Assembly: GCA_028226535.1 (NCBI GenBank)
Contig: JAOJEG010000009.1
Coordinates: forward strand, 1 to 30,158
Reading direction: 5' to 3'
Origin: Candidatus Pelagibacter sp.
GTDB taxonomy: Bacteria; Pseudomonadota; Alphaproteobacteria; Pelagibacterales; Pelagibacteraceae
DNA: 30,158 bases
Shown one piece after another: positions 7,050 to 15,285 of this stretch. Position 1 is the stretch's first letter. Every line of letters begins with the position of its first letter. The position numbers and the translations under genes were made by a program. A model generated the notes under the pieces. It ran no database searches, was not told the origin of the DNA, and saw nothing but the letters and a program-made list of their open reading frames with translations.

Positions 7050-8263
7050 TGAAATACATCAAAAAAAAACTAACAATTGATAAAGTAAAAATAGAAGATA
7101 TTGCTAAAAAATATGGTACCCCATCTTATTGTTACTCTTATCTTGATTTAAAAAAAAATATCAATAATTTTAAAAAAAATTTTAAAGCCTTTTCACCCTT
7201 AATTTGCTTTGCGATTAAAGCAAATACAAATGTAAATTTGATTAAAGAAATTGCAAAATTTGGTCTTGGTGCAGATGTGGTGTCTTTAGGTGAATTAATG
7301 AAAGCACTTAAAGCTGGAATTAAACCCAATAAGATTGTTTTTTCTGGTGTAGGTAAAACCTCTGAAGAAATTAATTTTGCTATTAATAAAAAAATACTTT
7401 TGATTAATGCTGAGTCAAAAAGTGAAATTTTTGAAATAGAAAGAATTGCCAAAATAAATAAAAAAAATGTTTCTGTAGGTATTAGATTCAATCCAAATGT
7501 AGATGCTAAAACTTTGAGTCAAATTTCTACTGGTAAAAAAGAAAATAAATTTGGTATTGGTGAAAAAGAATTTTTACAACTAACTAAATATATTAAAAAA
7601 TCTCAGAATTTAAATTTAAAATGTTTAAGTGTTCATATTGGTAGTCAAATACTCGATGTAAAACCATATGAAAATATGCTCAATGCACTAAATAAAATTA
7701 TAAAAAAAACTAATCACTCCTTTGAATATATTGATCTGGGAGGAGGAATGGGAATAGATTATAAAAATGATAAGAAGATACTAAATCTAAAAAAATATTC
7801 ACAAAATATTCAAAAATTTTTAAAAAACCATGGTTCTAAAATAATTTTTGAACCTGGTAGATCTATTGTAGGAAATATTGGGACATTAATTTCTAGAATT
7901 ATTTATATTAAAGAAGGCTATAAAAAAAACTTTATAATACTTGATGTTGCAATGAATGATTTGATGAGACCTGCATTGTATAATTCTAAACACAGAATAA
8001 TTCCAGCTTTGAAGATTGAAAAAAAAGTTAAGAAAACATATGAATTTGTTGGTCCGATCTGCGAAAGTACTGATAAGTTTTTAACTATAAATAATTTTCA
8101 AAAATTGGCCGAAAAAGACCTGGTTGTTATTTGTGATGTTGGTGCATATGGAATGTCACTAAGTTCAAATTATAATGTAAGACCTAAGGCAATAGAAATA
8201 CTGATCAAAAACTCAAAAATTAAAGTTATTAATAAAAGACAGAAGCTTAAAGATATAGTTTAG
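7049..8263 (+). CDS. lysA: Diaminopimelate decarboxylase
   Basis: PLP enzyme converting meso-diaminopimelate to lysine. The 404-residue protein shows the fold-III pattern: PLP-binding Lys57 in CFAIKAN, the glycine-rich phosphate loop DLGGGMGI, EPGRS, and the catalytic-Cys motif GPICEST near residue 338, with YNVRP close to the end. Length is typical. It starts on the last base of the lipoprotein stop codon and is followed after 12 bp by the acyltransferase gene, so these genes form one transcription unit with argH. Confidence 0.97.
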   Translation: MKYIKKKLTIDKVKIEDIAKKYGTPSYCYSYLDLKKNINNFKKNFKAFSPLICFAIKANTNVNLIKEIAKFGLGADVVSLGELMKALKAGIKPNKIVFSGVGKTSEEINFAINKKILLINAESKSEIFEIERIAKINKKNVSVGIRFNPNVDAKTLSQISTGKKENKFGIGEKEFLQLTKYIKKSQNLNLKCLSVHIGSQILDVKPYENMLNALNKIIKKTNHSFEYIDLGGGMGIDYKNDKKILNLKKYSQNIQKFLKNHGSKIIFEPGRSIVGNIGTLISRIIYIKEGYKKNFIILDVAMNDLMRPALYNSKHRIIPALKIEKKVKKTYEFVGPICESTDKFLTINNFQKLAEKDLVVICDVGAYGMSLSSNYNVRPKAIEILIKNSKIKVINKRQKLKDIV

Positions 8264-8275
8264 CTTCTGATAAAA

Positions 8276-8977
8276 ATGATTAGAAACACTATTTTTTCAA
8301 TTTTCTTTTTTAGTGGAATAATAATTATTTCATTAATTTTTTTACCTGCTTTTTTCTTTCCTCAAAAAGTTGTTTTATTTGGAGGTAAGCTGATGGGTTA
8401 TTGGACAAGTTTTTGTCTAAAATTCTTTTTAAATACAAAAATAATAATTAAAGGTAGAGAAAATATTTTAACTAATGAAAAGTTTTTTATTGCAGCATCT
8501 CATCAATCAATGTTTGAAACGTTTTATCTTCAAACTATATTTAATTCACCAGTTTTTATTTTAAAGAAAGAACTACTTTTAATTCCAATTTTTGGTTGGT
8601 ATCTAAAGAAAATTGGATCAATATCAATTAAAAGAAATAAAGTTACCAAAGATAACTTAGGGTTTTTTGACGATATATCAAAAATAATTAATGAATCTGA
8701 TAGACCTTTGATAATCTTTCCACAGGGTACAAGAGTTTTGCCAGATGAAAGACCTCCTTTTAAAAAAGGTGCATCAAGAATTTACGAAGAGTTAAAAATT
8801 TCTTGTCAGCCAGTTGCAATAAACTCTGGTTATGTATGGCCCAAAAAAGGTCAAAAGAATATCAATCAAACAATAACTATTTCAATCTTGCGACCTATAA
8901 TAGCTGGTTACCCTAAAGAAGAATTTATTAAAATTTTAGAAAATAATATTTATAAGGAACTTGATTTATTAAATTAA
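8276..8977 (+). CDS. plsC: 1-acyl-sn-glycerol-3-phosphate acyltransferase (PlsC family)
   Basis: Probably transfers an acyl chain to lysophosphatidic acid in phospholipid synthesis. The 233-residue protein has an N-terminal membrane helix (about 8-28), acyltransferase motif I as HQSMFE (His76 to Glu81), and the substrate-binding FPQGTR further on. Motif I carries Glu where the classical HX4D has Asp; related alphaproteobacterial enzymes often read HQSxWE, so this is a subfamily trait rather than a defect. Another lysolipid acceptor is possible. Its stop interlocks with the dnaN stop in TTAA (8974-8977). Confidence 0.85.
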   Translation: MIRNTIFSIFFFSGIIIISLIFLPAFFFPQKVVLFGGKLMGYWTSFCLKFFLNTKIIIKGRENILTNEKFFIAASHQSMFETFYLQTIFNSPVFILKKELLLIPIFGWYLKKIGSISIKRNKVTKDNLGFFDDISKIINESDRPLIIFPQGTRVLPDERPPFKKGASRIYEELKISCQPVAINSGYVWPKKGQKNINQTITISILRPIIAGYPKEEFIKILENNIYKELDLLN

Positions 8978-10086
8978 CCTTTCATCGGCATCACTACAAA
9001 TATACTATCGAAATCTCCTGGATCTTTAATTAAGGCTGGTGAACCTGTATCATTAAAAAATATCTCAACTTTTTCTCCATCTAATTGTGAAGCAACATCA
9101 ATCAAGTATCTTGAATTAAAACTTATTTCTAAATCGTGGTCAAATTTCACATTTAATGTCTCTTTACCATCACCGCTATTTGTATTGTTAACTGATAGAT
9201 CTAATGTGTCTTTTGATAAATTAAATTTTACCCCATCTTTTTTGTCTAAAGAAACTGAAGCTACTCTATCAACAGAATTTAAAAATAATTTTAAATCTAT
9301 TTCTAATTTTTTTTGATTATTTTTTGGTATTACTTGAATGTAATTAGGAAATTTTCCATCAATAAGTTTTGAAATTAAAACACTATTATTTAACTCAAAT
9401 TTAATTTTTGATTTGATATTAGATACTTTAACGTCTCCATCATAATTTTCTAGAAGTGAACATAGTTGAAAAATAGTTTTTTTTGGTAATATAATTGGTT
9501 CAAAATCAATTTTTTCATCTAATCTTATTTTTGAAATAGACATTCGGTGGCTATCAGTTGCAACGGCAGTTAAATGATTTTTATCTTCAACTTCAGTTTG
9601 ATGAAAATAAATTCCACTTAGATAATGTCTTGTTTCATCATTAGAAACTGAAAATTTACATTTATTTAATAATTTTAAAAGCTGCTTAGATTTAATTACA
9701 AATTCATTTTGATTAAAATTTTCATCTGTAAGAGGAAACTCTGATGCACTAATACAGTTTAAATTAAAAATAGATTTTTCAGACTCAACTTGTAACTTAC
9801 TAATATCTGTCAAAGATAGATTTATTTTTTTACCTGAGGAAAATTTTCTTATGATATCATACATAATTGAAGAGGTCGTTGTTGTCCTGCCTTCTTCTAA
9901 AACTTCAACATTGTTTAATTGGTGAATAAATATTAAGTCTAAATCTGTAGCTGTTATTGTTAATTTAGAATTACTTGCATCTAATAAAATATTAGACAAT
10001 ATCGGAAGTGTACTTCTTTTTTCAATGACACCTTGACAATAATTTAGTGCTTGTTGTAGGTCTTGTTGGTTTACGTTAAATTTCAT
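8974..10086 (-). CDS. dnaN: DNA polymerase III beta subunit (sliding clamp)
   Basis: Ring-shaped processivity clamp for the replicative polymerase. The 370-residue protein has the three tandem clamp domains and the family's N-terminus (MKFNVNQQDLQQAL) and C-terminus (SPALIKDPGDFDSIFVVMPMKG, read in two parts). The start lies inside the end of dnaA (11-bp overlap), making translational coupling with dnaA likely. The 3' end overlaps plsC by 4 bp in a shared TTAA stop. No recF follows, in contrast to the classical dnaA-dnaN-recF order. Confidence 0.97.
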   Translation of the reverse strand: MKFNVNQQDLQQALNYCQGVIEKRSTLPILSNILLDASNSKLTITATDLDLIFIHQLNNVEVLEEGRTTTTSSIMYDIIRKFSSGKKINLSLTDISKLQVESEKSIFNLNCISASEFPLTDENFNQNEFVIKSKQLLKLLNKCKFSVSNDETRHYLSGIYFHQTEVEDKNHLTAVATDSHRMSISKIRLDEKIDFEPIILPKKTIFQLCSLLENYDGDVKVSNIKSKIKFELNNSVLISKLIDGKFPNYIQVIPKNNQKKLEIDLKLFLNSVDRVASVSLDKKDGVKFNLSKDTLDLSVNNTNSGDGKETLNVKFDHDLEISFNSRYLIDVASQLDGEKVEIFFNDTGSPALIKDPGDFDSIFVVMPMKG

Positions 10087-11500
10087 TATCCTTATTATTA
10101 TATAATATCTGATTTTTGAGTTTATTAATATTATCTACCATTTCTGAGTCTTTTTCTTTAATTTTCTCAATAGTCTTAACTGAGTGAATTATAGTTGTAT
10201 GATCTCTATTTGAAAACTCTCTTCCAATTTCAGGTAAAGATTTAGAGGTTAAAATTTTGGTTAAATATATAGCAGTTTGTCTAGGTCGGACTAAATATCT
10301 AGATCTTCTTGAAGATAACATTTCATTTTTACTGATCTTAAAAAATTTACAAACTGTAGTTTGGATCAAATCTATTGTTACTTTATTTTCAGCTAAATTT
10401 AATAAGTCCTTTAAAACAACCTTTGTTTCAGACAAATTTGGAACTTTGTTGTAGATTCTAGAGAATGAAACTACTCTATTGATTGCCCCAACTAACTCTC
10501 TAATACTTGCTGTAATTTCTGTACTTATAAAATCTTGTATCTCTTTTGATACATGCAATTGATCTGCATACAGATTATTTAACTCTTCAGTTTTCTTTTC
10601 AACAATTTTTTTTCTAAGCTCAAGATCTGGTTTTTGAATATCGACTACTAAACCACCAGAAAATCTAGATTTAATTCTATCTTGAATTCTAGATAATTTA
10701 TTTGGAGCTCTGTCAGCTGATACAATTATTTGAGAACCTTTATCTAATAATGCATTGAATGTATGGAAAAATTCTTCCTGCATTGCTTCTTTACCACTTA
10801 TAAACTGAATGTCATCAATTAGTAAAATATCTGTATTTCTAAAATACTCTTTAAATTTAACCATATCATTAGCTTTGATCGATTTTACAAATTGATACAT
10901 AAATCGTTCTGCTGATATAAACATTACCTTGTTATTTTTTTTAAGTTCAATTCCAATTGAATTTAAAAGGTGTGTCTTACCCATTCCAACACCACCATAA
11001 ATGTATAGAGGATTATAATGAGATATGTTTTCAGAAACTTTTAACGACGCTTCATAAGCAAGCTTGTTACTAGTTCCAGTTATAAAATTATCAAACCGTT
11101 TATTTGGATCTATTCGATTATATTGAAGATAGGAGTCTTTAATGAACGAAACATTTTCATTTACGTCAGGTATTTTTTCACTAGCATTCAGATTTTCTAA
11201 ATTTTGATTTGTATTTTTGTCGTCAATTTTAAATTCAATTCTAATAATATCTTTTTTATATAAACGTATAATTTGTAAAATTTGATCTAAATATCTTGAA
11301 GTAATCCAGTCTCTGATAAATCTTGTTGGAACAGATAATAATAAATAGTTGTTAAACTCATCTACAAAAGTAATTTTTTTAAGCCAACTTTCATAAACAT
11401 CCTGTCCTAGTTTATTTTTCATTTCAGATTTAACTAATTTCCAATCAAAGTTTTCAGACTTAAAACTATTTAAATTGTTTATATTTGTAGATTTATTCAT
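10076..11500 (-). CDS. dnaA: Chromosomal replication initiator protein DnaA
   Basis: AAA+ ATPase that opens the replication origin. The 474-residue protein has domain I at the N-terminus (about 15-95), a linker, the AAA+ module with Walker A GGVGMGKTH (169-177) and Walker B ILLIDD (225-230), and the domain IV DNA-binding signature RDHTTIIHSVKTIE near the C-terminus. Length is typical. The start is preceded by a 298-bp AT-rich spacer after rpsT. No strong Shine-Dalgarno is visible before ATG (upstream bases TCCTAAACGTT on the coding strand). Overlaps dnaN by 11 bp. Confidence 0.98.
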   Translation of the reverse strand: MNKSTNINNLNSFKSENFDWKLVKSEMKNKLGQDVYESWLKKITFVDEFNNYLLLSVPTRFIRDWITSRYLDQILQIIRLYKKDIIRIEFKIDDKNTNQNLENLNASEKIPDVNENVSFIKDSYLQYNRIDPNKRFDNFITGTSNKLAYEASLKVSENISHYNPLYIYGGVGMGKTHLLNSIGIELKKNNKVMFISAERFMYQFVKSIKANDMVKFKEYFRNTDILLIDDIQFISGKEAMQEEFFHTFNALLDKGSQIIVSADRAPNKLSRIQDRIKSRFSGGLVVDIQKPDLELRKKIVEKKTEELNNLYADQLHVSKEIQDFISTEITASIRELVGAINRVVSFSRIYNKVPNLSETKVVLKDLLNLAENKVTIDLIQTTVCKFFKISKNEMLSSRRSRYLVRPRQTAIYLTKILTSKSLPEIGREFSNRDHTTIIHSVKTIEKIKEKDSEMVDNINKLKNQILYNNKDNEI

Positions 11501-11798
11501 AACGTTTAGGAAAATCTCAGTTAGAACTAATTAAAAAAATTTGCAACAACTTAATATTTTTTTTTAAAAAAAAATAAAATCTATGATTGTAGATTTAGTT
11601 TTATACTTAAAATAAATTTAATTTTATTTTTTTTACAAAATTTTATTTTGAATCAAACACAGATTGAATCGTTTATAGATTGAATCAAAAAATAATTTTT
11701 ATTTACCAAATCTAGATATAGTAAAATAAAAATAAAATTTTAATATATGATGTGAGTACTCTAGGTTGTTTATTAATAATCGATTAAGAATTTTTAAT
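11501..11798. other. AT-rich spacer between rpsT and dnaA (dnaA regulatory region)
   Basis: This is the largest non-coding stretch in the window. It contains no credible ORF. It holds three phased TTGAATC repeats (11648-11686), an all-A/T 8-bp inverted repeat (AAAATAAA/TTTATTTT, 11609-11630), a GAGTACTC palindrome (11754-11761) and long A and T runs near 11560-11575. It must contain the dnaA promoter unless rpsT reads through, and could in principle contain an origin. I searched by eye for TTATNCACA DnaA boxes on both strands and found no good copy, so I do not call oriC. Confidence 0.7.
11648..11686 (+). repeat. Three TTGAATC repeats with 16-bp period upstream of dnaA
   Basis: TTGAATC occurs at 11648-11654, 11664-11670 and 11680-11686, exactly 16 bp apart each time. 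The second and third copies extend to AGATTGAATC, whose GATT-G-AATC core is itself a small palindrome; the first is TTTTGAATC. The repeats lie 148-186 bp upstream of the dnaA ATG. Even spacing suggests cooperative protein binding, but 16 bp is about 1.5 helical turns, so successive sites would face roughly alternate sides. Confidence 0.75.
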
Positions 11799-12059
11799 TT
11801 AGATTGCTGAAATTTTTTTTGTTATTCTAGACACATTTCTTGAGGCATTTTGCTTCTTAATGATCCCAGTTTTTGCAATCTTCATCAATTCTGAATTCAA
11901 TTTTGGCAAGAATTTTAAAGCTTCATCTTTCTTCTTATCCTCAATTAAAAGGTTCATTTTTTTAAGAGCATTTCTAAATCTGCTTTTTCTTGCTTTATTA
12001 ACTGCAGTTTGTTTGGAAATTCTTCTAATTCTCTTAATTGCTGATTTTGTGTTTGCCAT
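11799..12059 (-). CDS. rpsT: 30S ribosomal protein S20
   Basis: Primary 16S rRNA-binding small-subunit protein. The correct start is the ATG at 12059 (MANTKSAIKRIRR), giving 86 aa, the usual S20 size; a longer in-frame start at 12122 would add 21 residues unlike any S20 and run into mutM. The protein is strongly basic with the typical ARKSRFRNALKK region. It lies between mutM (50 bp upstream) and dnaA (298 bp downstream), the standard alphaproteobacterial order. A good promoter-like sequence ends about 10 bp before the ATG, predicting a very short leader. Confidence 0.97.
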   Translation of the reverse strand: MANTKSAIKRIRRISKQTAVNKARKSRFRNALKKMNLLIEDKKKDEALKFLPKLNSELMKIAKTGIIKKQNASRNVSRITKKISAI

Positions 12060-12068
12060 ATCCGCAGG

Positions 12069-12097
12069 GGTATAGCTTGAGAATTTATGGTGGTCAA
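12069..12097 (-). promoter_or_regulatory. rpsT: Candidate rpsT promoter
   Basis: On the minus strand TTGACC (12097-12092), a 17-bp spacer and TATACC (12074-12069) match sigma-70 spacing exactly. The predicted transcription start is near 12062, only about 3-4 nt before the rpsT ATG, so the mRNA would be nearly leaderless. The bases before ATG (GCGGAT) offer only a weak ribosome-binding site, consistent with that reading. Confidence 0.5.
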
Positions 12098-12109
12098 TAA
12101 AATAATTGG

Positions 12110-12973
12110 CTATTTTTGACAAGAATCACAAAAAAAAGTTGATCTATTAGAGATTATTTTTTTTCTTATGAAATCAGAACATCCTCTATTTTTACACCGC
12201 AATCCTTCCTGATGATAAACTTTGAATTCATTCTGAAATTCACCCTTAGATCCCGATGTATCTTTAAAATCTCTAATACTTGACCCACCCTTGCTGATCG
12301 CTTTTAACAAAATTTTTCTGCTATTGATTATTATCTTTTGACATTCTTTTTTACTTAGTAATTTTACTTTTTTAAATGGATTGATTTTGCTCAAGAATAA
12401 AATTTCACTAGCATAAATATTTCCAATTCCAGAAACAAATTTTTGATCAAGTAAAAAATTTTTTATATCCTTATTTTTATCTTTAAAAAAATTACACACA
12501 TAGTTTAAGTTAAAATTCTTATCAAAAGGCTCAGGTCCTAAGTGGCTAAATCTTTTAATTAGATCTGTATTATTTTTTATGAGTTGAAAAAAACCAAATC
12601 TTCTTGGGTCATTGTAAATAATCTTAAAATTTTCAAAAATTAATTCTACATGATTATGCTTTTTTGGTAAATAAGGAGAATTATAAAAACTAGTGTTTGT
12701 AAATTTATTAGCAGATTTATTTTTGACTATGTGAATTGTGCCTGACATTCCAAGATGAATTAAACAGTAATTATCTTTTGGTAAATAAATAATTAAATAT
12801 TTTGAAAATCTACCTACTTTAATTATTTTCTTATTTAAAAAATAGGTATTAAAATTTGATGGAATTTTTAATCTTAAATTTTTATTTCTTATTATTACTT
12901 TTTTAACCTTTTTTTGTTGAATCTTTTGGTTAAGAGATTGTCTTACAATTTCTACTTCTGGTAATTCTGGCAT
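12110..12973 (-). CDS. mutM: Formamidopyrimidine-DNA glycosylase (Fpg)
   Basis: Base-excision repair enzyme removing 8-oxoguanine and formamidopyrimidines. The 287-residue protein begins MPELPEVE, with the processed N-terminal Pro as nucleophile and the following Glu as catalytic residue. LIHLGMSG is present, followed by the helix-two-turn-helix region FVSGIGNIYASEILF. The C-terminal zinc finger reads CKNRGC then CDSC, the CX4C form common in Alphaproteobacteria. It diverges from ubiE across only 31 bp. Substrate preference beyond Fpg versus endonuclease VIII is inferred from these motifs. Confidence 0.96.
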   Translation of the reverse strand: MPELPEVEIVRQSLNQKIQQKKVKKVIIRNKNLRLKIPSNFNTYFLNKKIIKVGRFSKYLIIYLPKDNYCLIHLGMSGTIHIVKNKSANKFTNTSFYNSPYLPKKHNHVELIFENFKIIYNDPRRFGFFQLIKNNTDLIKRFSHLGPEPFDKNFNLNYVCNFFKDKNKDIKNFLLDQKFVSGIGNIYASEILFLSKINPFKKVKLLSKKECQKIIINSRKILLKAISKGGSSIRDFKDTSGSKGEFQNEFKVYHQEGLRCKNRGCSDFIRKKIISNRSTFFCDSCQK

Positions 12974-13004
12974 TTCACACTATATTGAATATATATTTTT
13001 TTTT

Positions 13005-13709
13005 ATGCAACAATATCTTCAAAATAAAAAAGGTCTTGTAGAAGGTGTATTTGATCAAGTCTACAGCAAATATGATCTAATGAATGATTTCATGTCGCTC
13101 GGAGTTCATAGATTTTGGAAAAAAAGTCTTATAAATATGATGAACCCATCTTTGGATAAAGACTTAATTGATGTAGCTTGTGGAACAGGTGACATTGGCA
13201 AGCTGTATTTAGACAGTACTAATAAAAATAGCAAAATTACATGCGTGGATCCCAACAAGGGAATGATAAGCCAAGGCAAACAAAAGCTCTCGAGTTACAA
13301 AAATATTAATTGGGTTATTTCTCCTGCAGAAAAATTACCTTTTGAAGATAACAAATTTGATTTTTATACTATTAGTTTTGGACTAAGAAATACAAAAAAT
13401 TTGAATAATGCTCTTTCTGAAGCATACAGAGTTTTAAAGCCAGGTGGAAGATACTTATGCTTAGAATTTTCTAAAATACAAAACTCAAATCTTGATTTTA
13501 TATATAAAAATTATTCAAAATTAATTCCAATTATTGGTCAATTTGTAGTTGGCGAAAAAGAACCATATGAATATTTAATTAAAAGCATAGAGCAATTTAT
13601 TAACCAGGAAGAGTTAATTCAATTGATGAAAGATAATAAATTTCAAAATTGCTCTTACAGAAACTTTTCTGGAGGGATTGTTTCAATTCATAGTGGATGG
13701 AAATATTAA
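13005..13709 (+). CDS. ubiE: Ubiquinone/menaquinone C-methyltransferase UbiE
   Basis: SAM-dependent C-methyltransferase of the quinone ring. The 234-residue protein has the UbiE signature YDLMNDFMSLGVHRFWK (23-39), SAM motif I DVACGTGDIG (56-65), the conserved FGLRN, and VLKPGGRYLCLEFS. Length is slightly short (E. coli UbiE is 251 aa). The first gene of the plus-strand run ubiE-ubiB-coaBC-dut-moeB; its TAA overlaps the ubiB ATG by one base. The start lies right after a T run that follows TATATT (12992-12997), so the leader may be extremely short. Confidence 0.95.
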   Translation: MQQYLQNKKGLVEGVFDQVYSKYDLMNDFMSLGVHRFWKKSLINMMNPSLDKDLIDVACGTGDIGKLYLDSTNKNSKITCVDPNKGMISQGKQKLSSYKNINWVISPAEKLPFEDNKFDFYTISFGLRNTKNLNNALSEAYRVLKPGGRYLCLEFSKIQNSNLDFIYKNYSKLIPIIGQFVVGEKEPYEYLIKSIEQFINQEELIQLMKDNKFQNCSYRNFSGGIVSIHSGWKY

Positions 13710-15277
13710 TGATCAAAAAACTTATAACCTTATTTAAATTAGGGAGAAAAGTTGCAAAGTCAGACATTTTAAGTATTGCCTCAAAATTTAAAAAACCACC
13801 CATTGCAATAACAATATTATTTCAATTACTCTCAATTTCGTTTTCTAAAAAAAATCTACAAAAACTAAATACAAATGAAGGAGAAAGATTGTCTAGTTCT
13901 TTAGAGTCTATGGGTACGACATTTATAAAGCTTGGACAATTTTTAGCAACTAGACCTGATATTATTGGAGAAGAACTATCAGCTAAACTCGAAAATTTAC
14001 AAGATCGTCTTCCACCCTTTTCTATTAAGCAAGCACAAGAAATAATCAAAAAAGATCTTGGTGAAGAAACATATAATTCAATAATAGATTTAAGTGAACC
14101 TGTTGCAGCGGCCTCCATAGCTCAAGTTCACAAGGCTAAAATTAATGATAATGGAACTATTAAGGATGTGGCAATTAAAATTCTAAGACCAGATATCAAA
14201 AAAATATTTAATGAAGAAATTGATGCAATGATGTTGTTTGCTTTCTTTATTGAATCATTTGTAAAAAAAACAAAAAGATTAAAACTTGTAGAAGTTGTCT
14301 TTTTATTAAAAGAAATAACAAATCTTGAAATGGATTTAAGATTTGAAGCAGCAGCAGCTAATGAATATGCAGAAAATACTAAAAATGATGCTGGTTTTAA
14401 AGTTCCCCAAATTTATTGGAATTTTACCAGTGAAAATGTAATGACCCTTGATTGGATTGATGGGGTATCCATAAGAGAGACAGAAGAATTAAAAAATAGA
14501 AATTTAGATACAAATAAAATTGCTGAAGACATTATTCAACATTTTTTAAGACATGCTGTAAGAGATGGTTTTTTTCATGCAGATATGCATCAAGGAAATA
14601 TCTTTATTGATAATAGTGGTCAAATAGCTCCTATTGATTTTGGTATAATGGGTAGATTAGATAAGGTTAGTAAGAGATTTTTAGCTGAAATTTTATATGG
14701 TTTTATTCAGAGGGATTATAGAAAAGTTGCAGAAGTACATTTGGTAGCTGGATTGGTTCCAAATAATGTTCCAATTGATGATTTGGCTCAAGCTTTAAGA
14801 TCAATAGGAGAGCCTATATTTGGACAGGCAGTCAAAGATATATCTGGTGGTAAGTTACTAAAACAATTGTTTGATGTGACTGAAAAATTTAATATGCAAA
14901 CTCAGCCTCAATTATTAATGTTGCAAAAAACTATGGTGGTAGTTGAAGGTGTTGCAAGAAAATTAAATCCTAATACAAATATATGGACAACATCTAAACC
15001 AGTGCTTGAGAATTGGTTAAGAGAAACAAAAGATCCAATAAATACTATAACGGATACTTTAAACAACACATCAGAAGTTTTAAAAAAATTACCAGAATTA
15101 CCCGAGATTATGGATAAAGCTAATCAAGCATTAACATTTTTAGCTAGTGGCCAAATTCCACAAAACTCGAATTCTTATACAGCCTTAAATAATAAAAAAT
15201 CTGAAATGACAGCTTTTAGAAACCAATCTATTATTGGTTTATTAGTTCTTGTAATTATTGGGTTATTGGTATTTTAA
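13709..15277 (+). CDS. ubiB: UbiB-family (ABC1/ADCK) protein for ubiquinone biosynthesis
   Basis: Atypical protein-kinase-like ATPase needed for ubiquinone synthesis. I prefer the ATG at 13709 (522 aa), fused to the ubiE stop, over an in-frame ATG at 13697 that lies within ubiE. Motifs are KLGQ (residues 74-77), the Ala-rich AAASIAQVH loop (133-141), catalytic HADMHQGN near 290 and DFG near 310. The C-terminal GLLVLVIIGLLVF is a membrane anchor. Ala replacing Gly in the nucleotide loop is the family norm and favours ATPase over kinase activity. Followed by coaBC after 8 bp. Confidence 0.94.
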   Translation: MIKKLITLFKLGRKVAKSDILSIASKFKKPPIAITILFQLLSISFSKKNLQKLNTNEGERLSSSLESMGTTFIKLGQFLATRPDIIGEELSAKLENLQDRLPPFSIKQAQEIIKKDLGEETYNSIIDLSEPVAAASIAQVHKAKINDNGTIKDVAIKILRPDIKKIFNEEIDAMMLFAFFIESFVKKTKRLKLVEVVFLLKEITNLEMDLRFEAAAANEYAENTKNDAGFKVPQIYWNFTSENVMTLDWIDGVSIRETEELKNRNLDTNKIAEDIIQHFLRHAVRDGFFHADMHQGNIFIDNSGQIAPIDFGIMGRLDKVSKRFLAEILYGFIQRDYRKVAEVHLVAGLVPNNVPIDDLAQALRSIGEPIFGQAVKDISGGKLLKQLFDVTEKFNMQTQPQLLMLQKTMVVVEGVARKLNPNTNIWTTSKPVLENWLRETKDPINTITDTLNNTSEVLKKLPELPEIMDKANQALTFLASGQIPQNSNSYTALNNKKSEMTAFRNQSIIGLLVLVIIGLLVF

Positions 15278-15285
15278 TTCGGCAA

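Noticed and set aside
7138..7491. Minus-strand 117-codon ORF inside lysA
   Set aside because: It is fully covered by lysA with its PLP-site Lys motif, and the hydrophobic antisense peptide is the usual shadow of Lys-rich AT-rich coding sequence.
11501..11798. Replication origin next to dnaA
   Set aside because: AT-rich and well placed, but I saw no convincing TTATNCACA DnaA boxes on either strand, and many Alphaproteobacteria have oriC away from dnaA. Left as a regulatory spacer with phased repeats.
12060..12122. N-terminally extended S20 starting at 12122
   Set aside because: The extra 21 residues do not resemble S20, the extension overlaps mutM, and the internal MANTKSA start is the canonical one.
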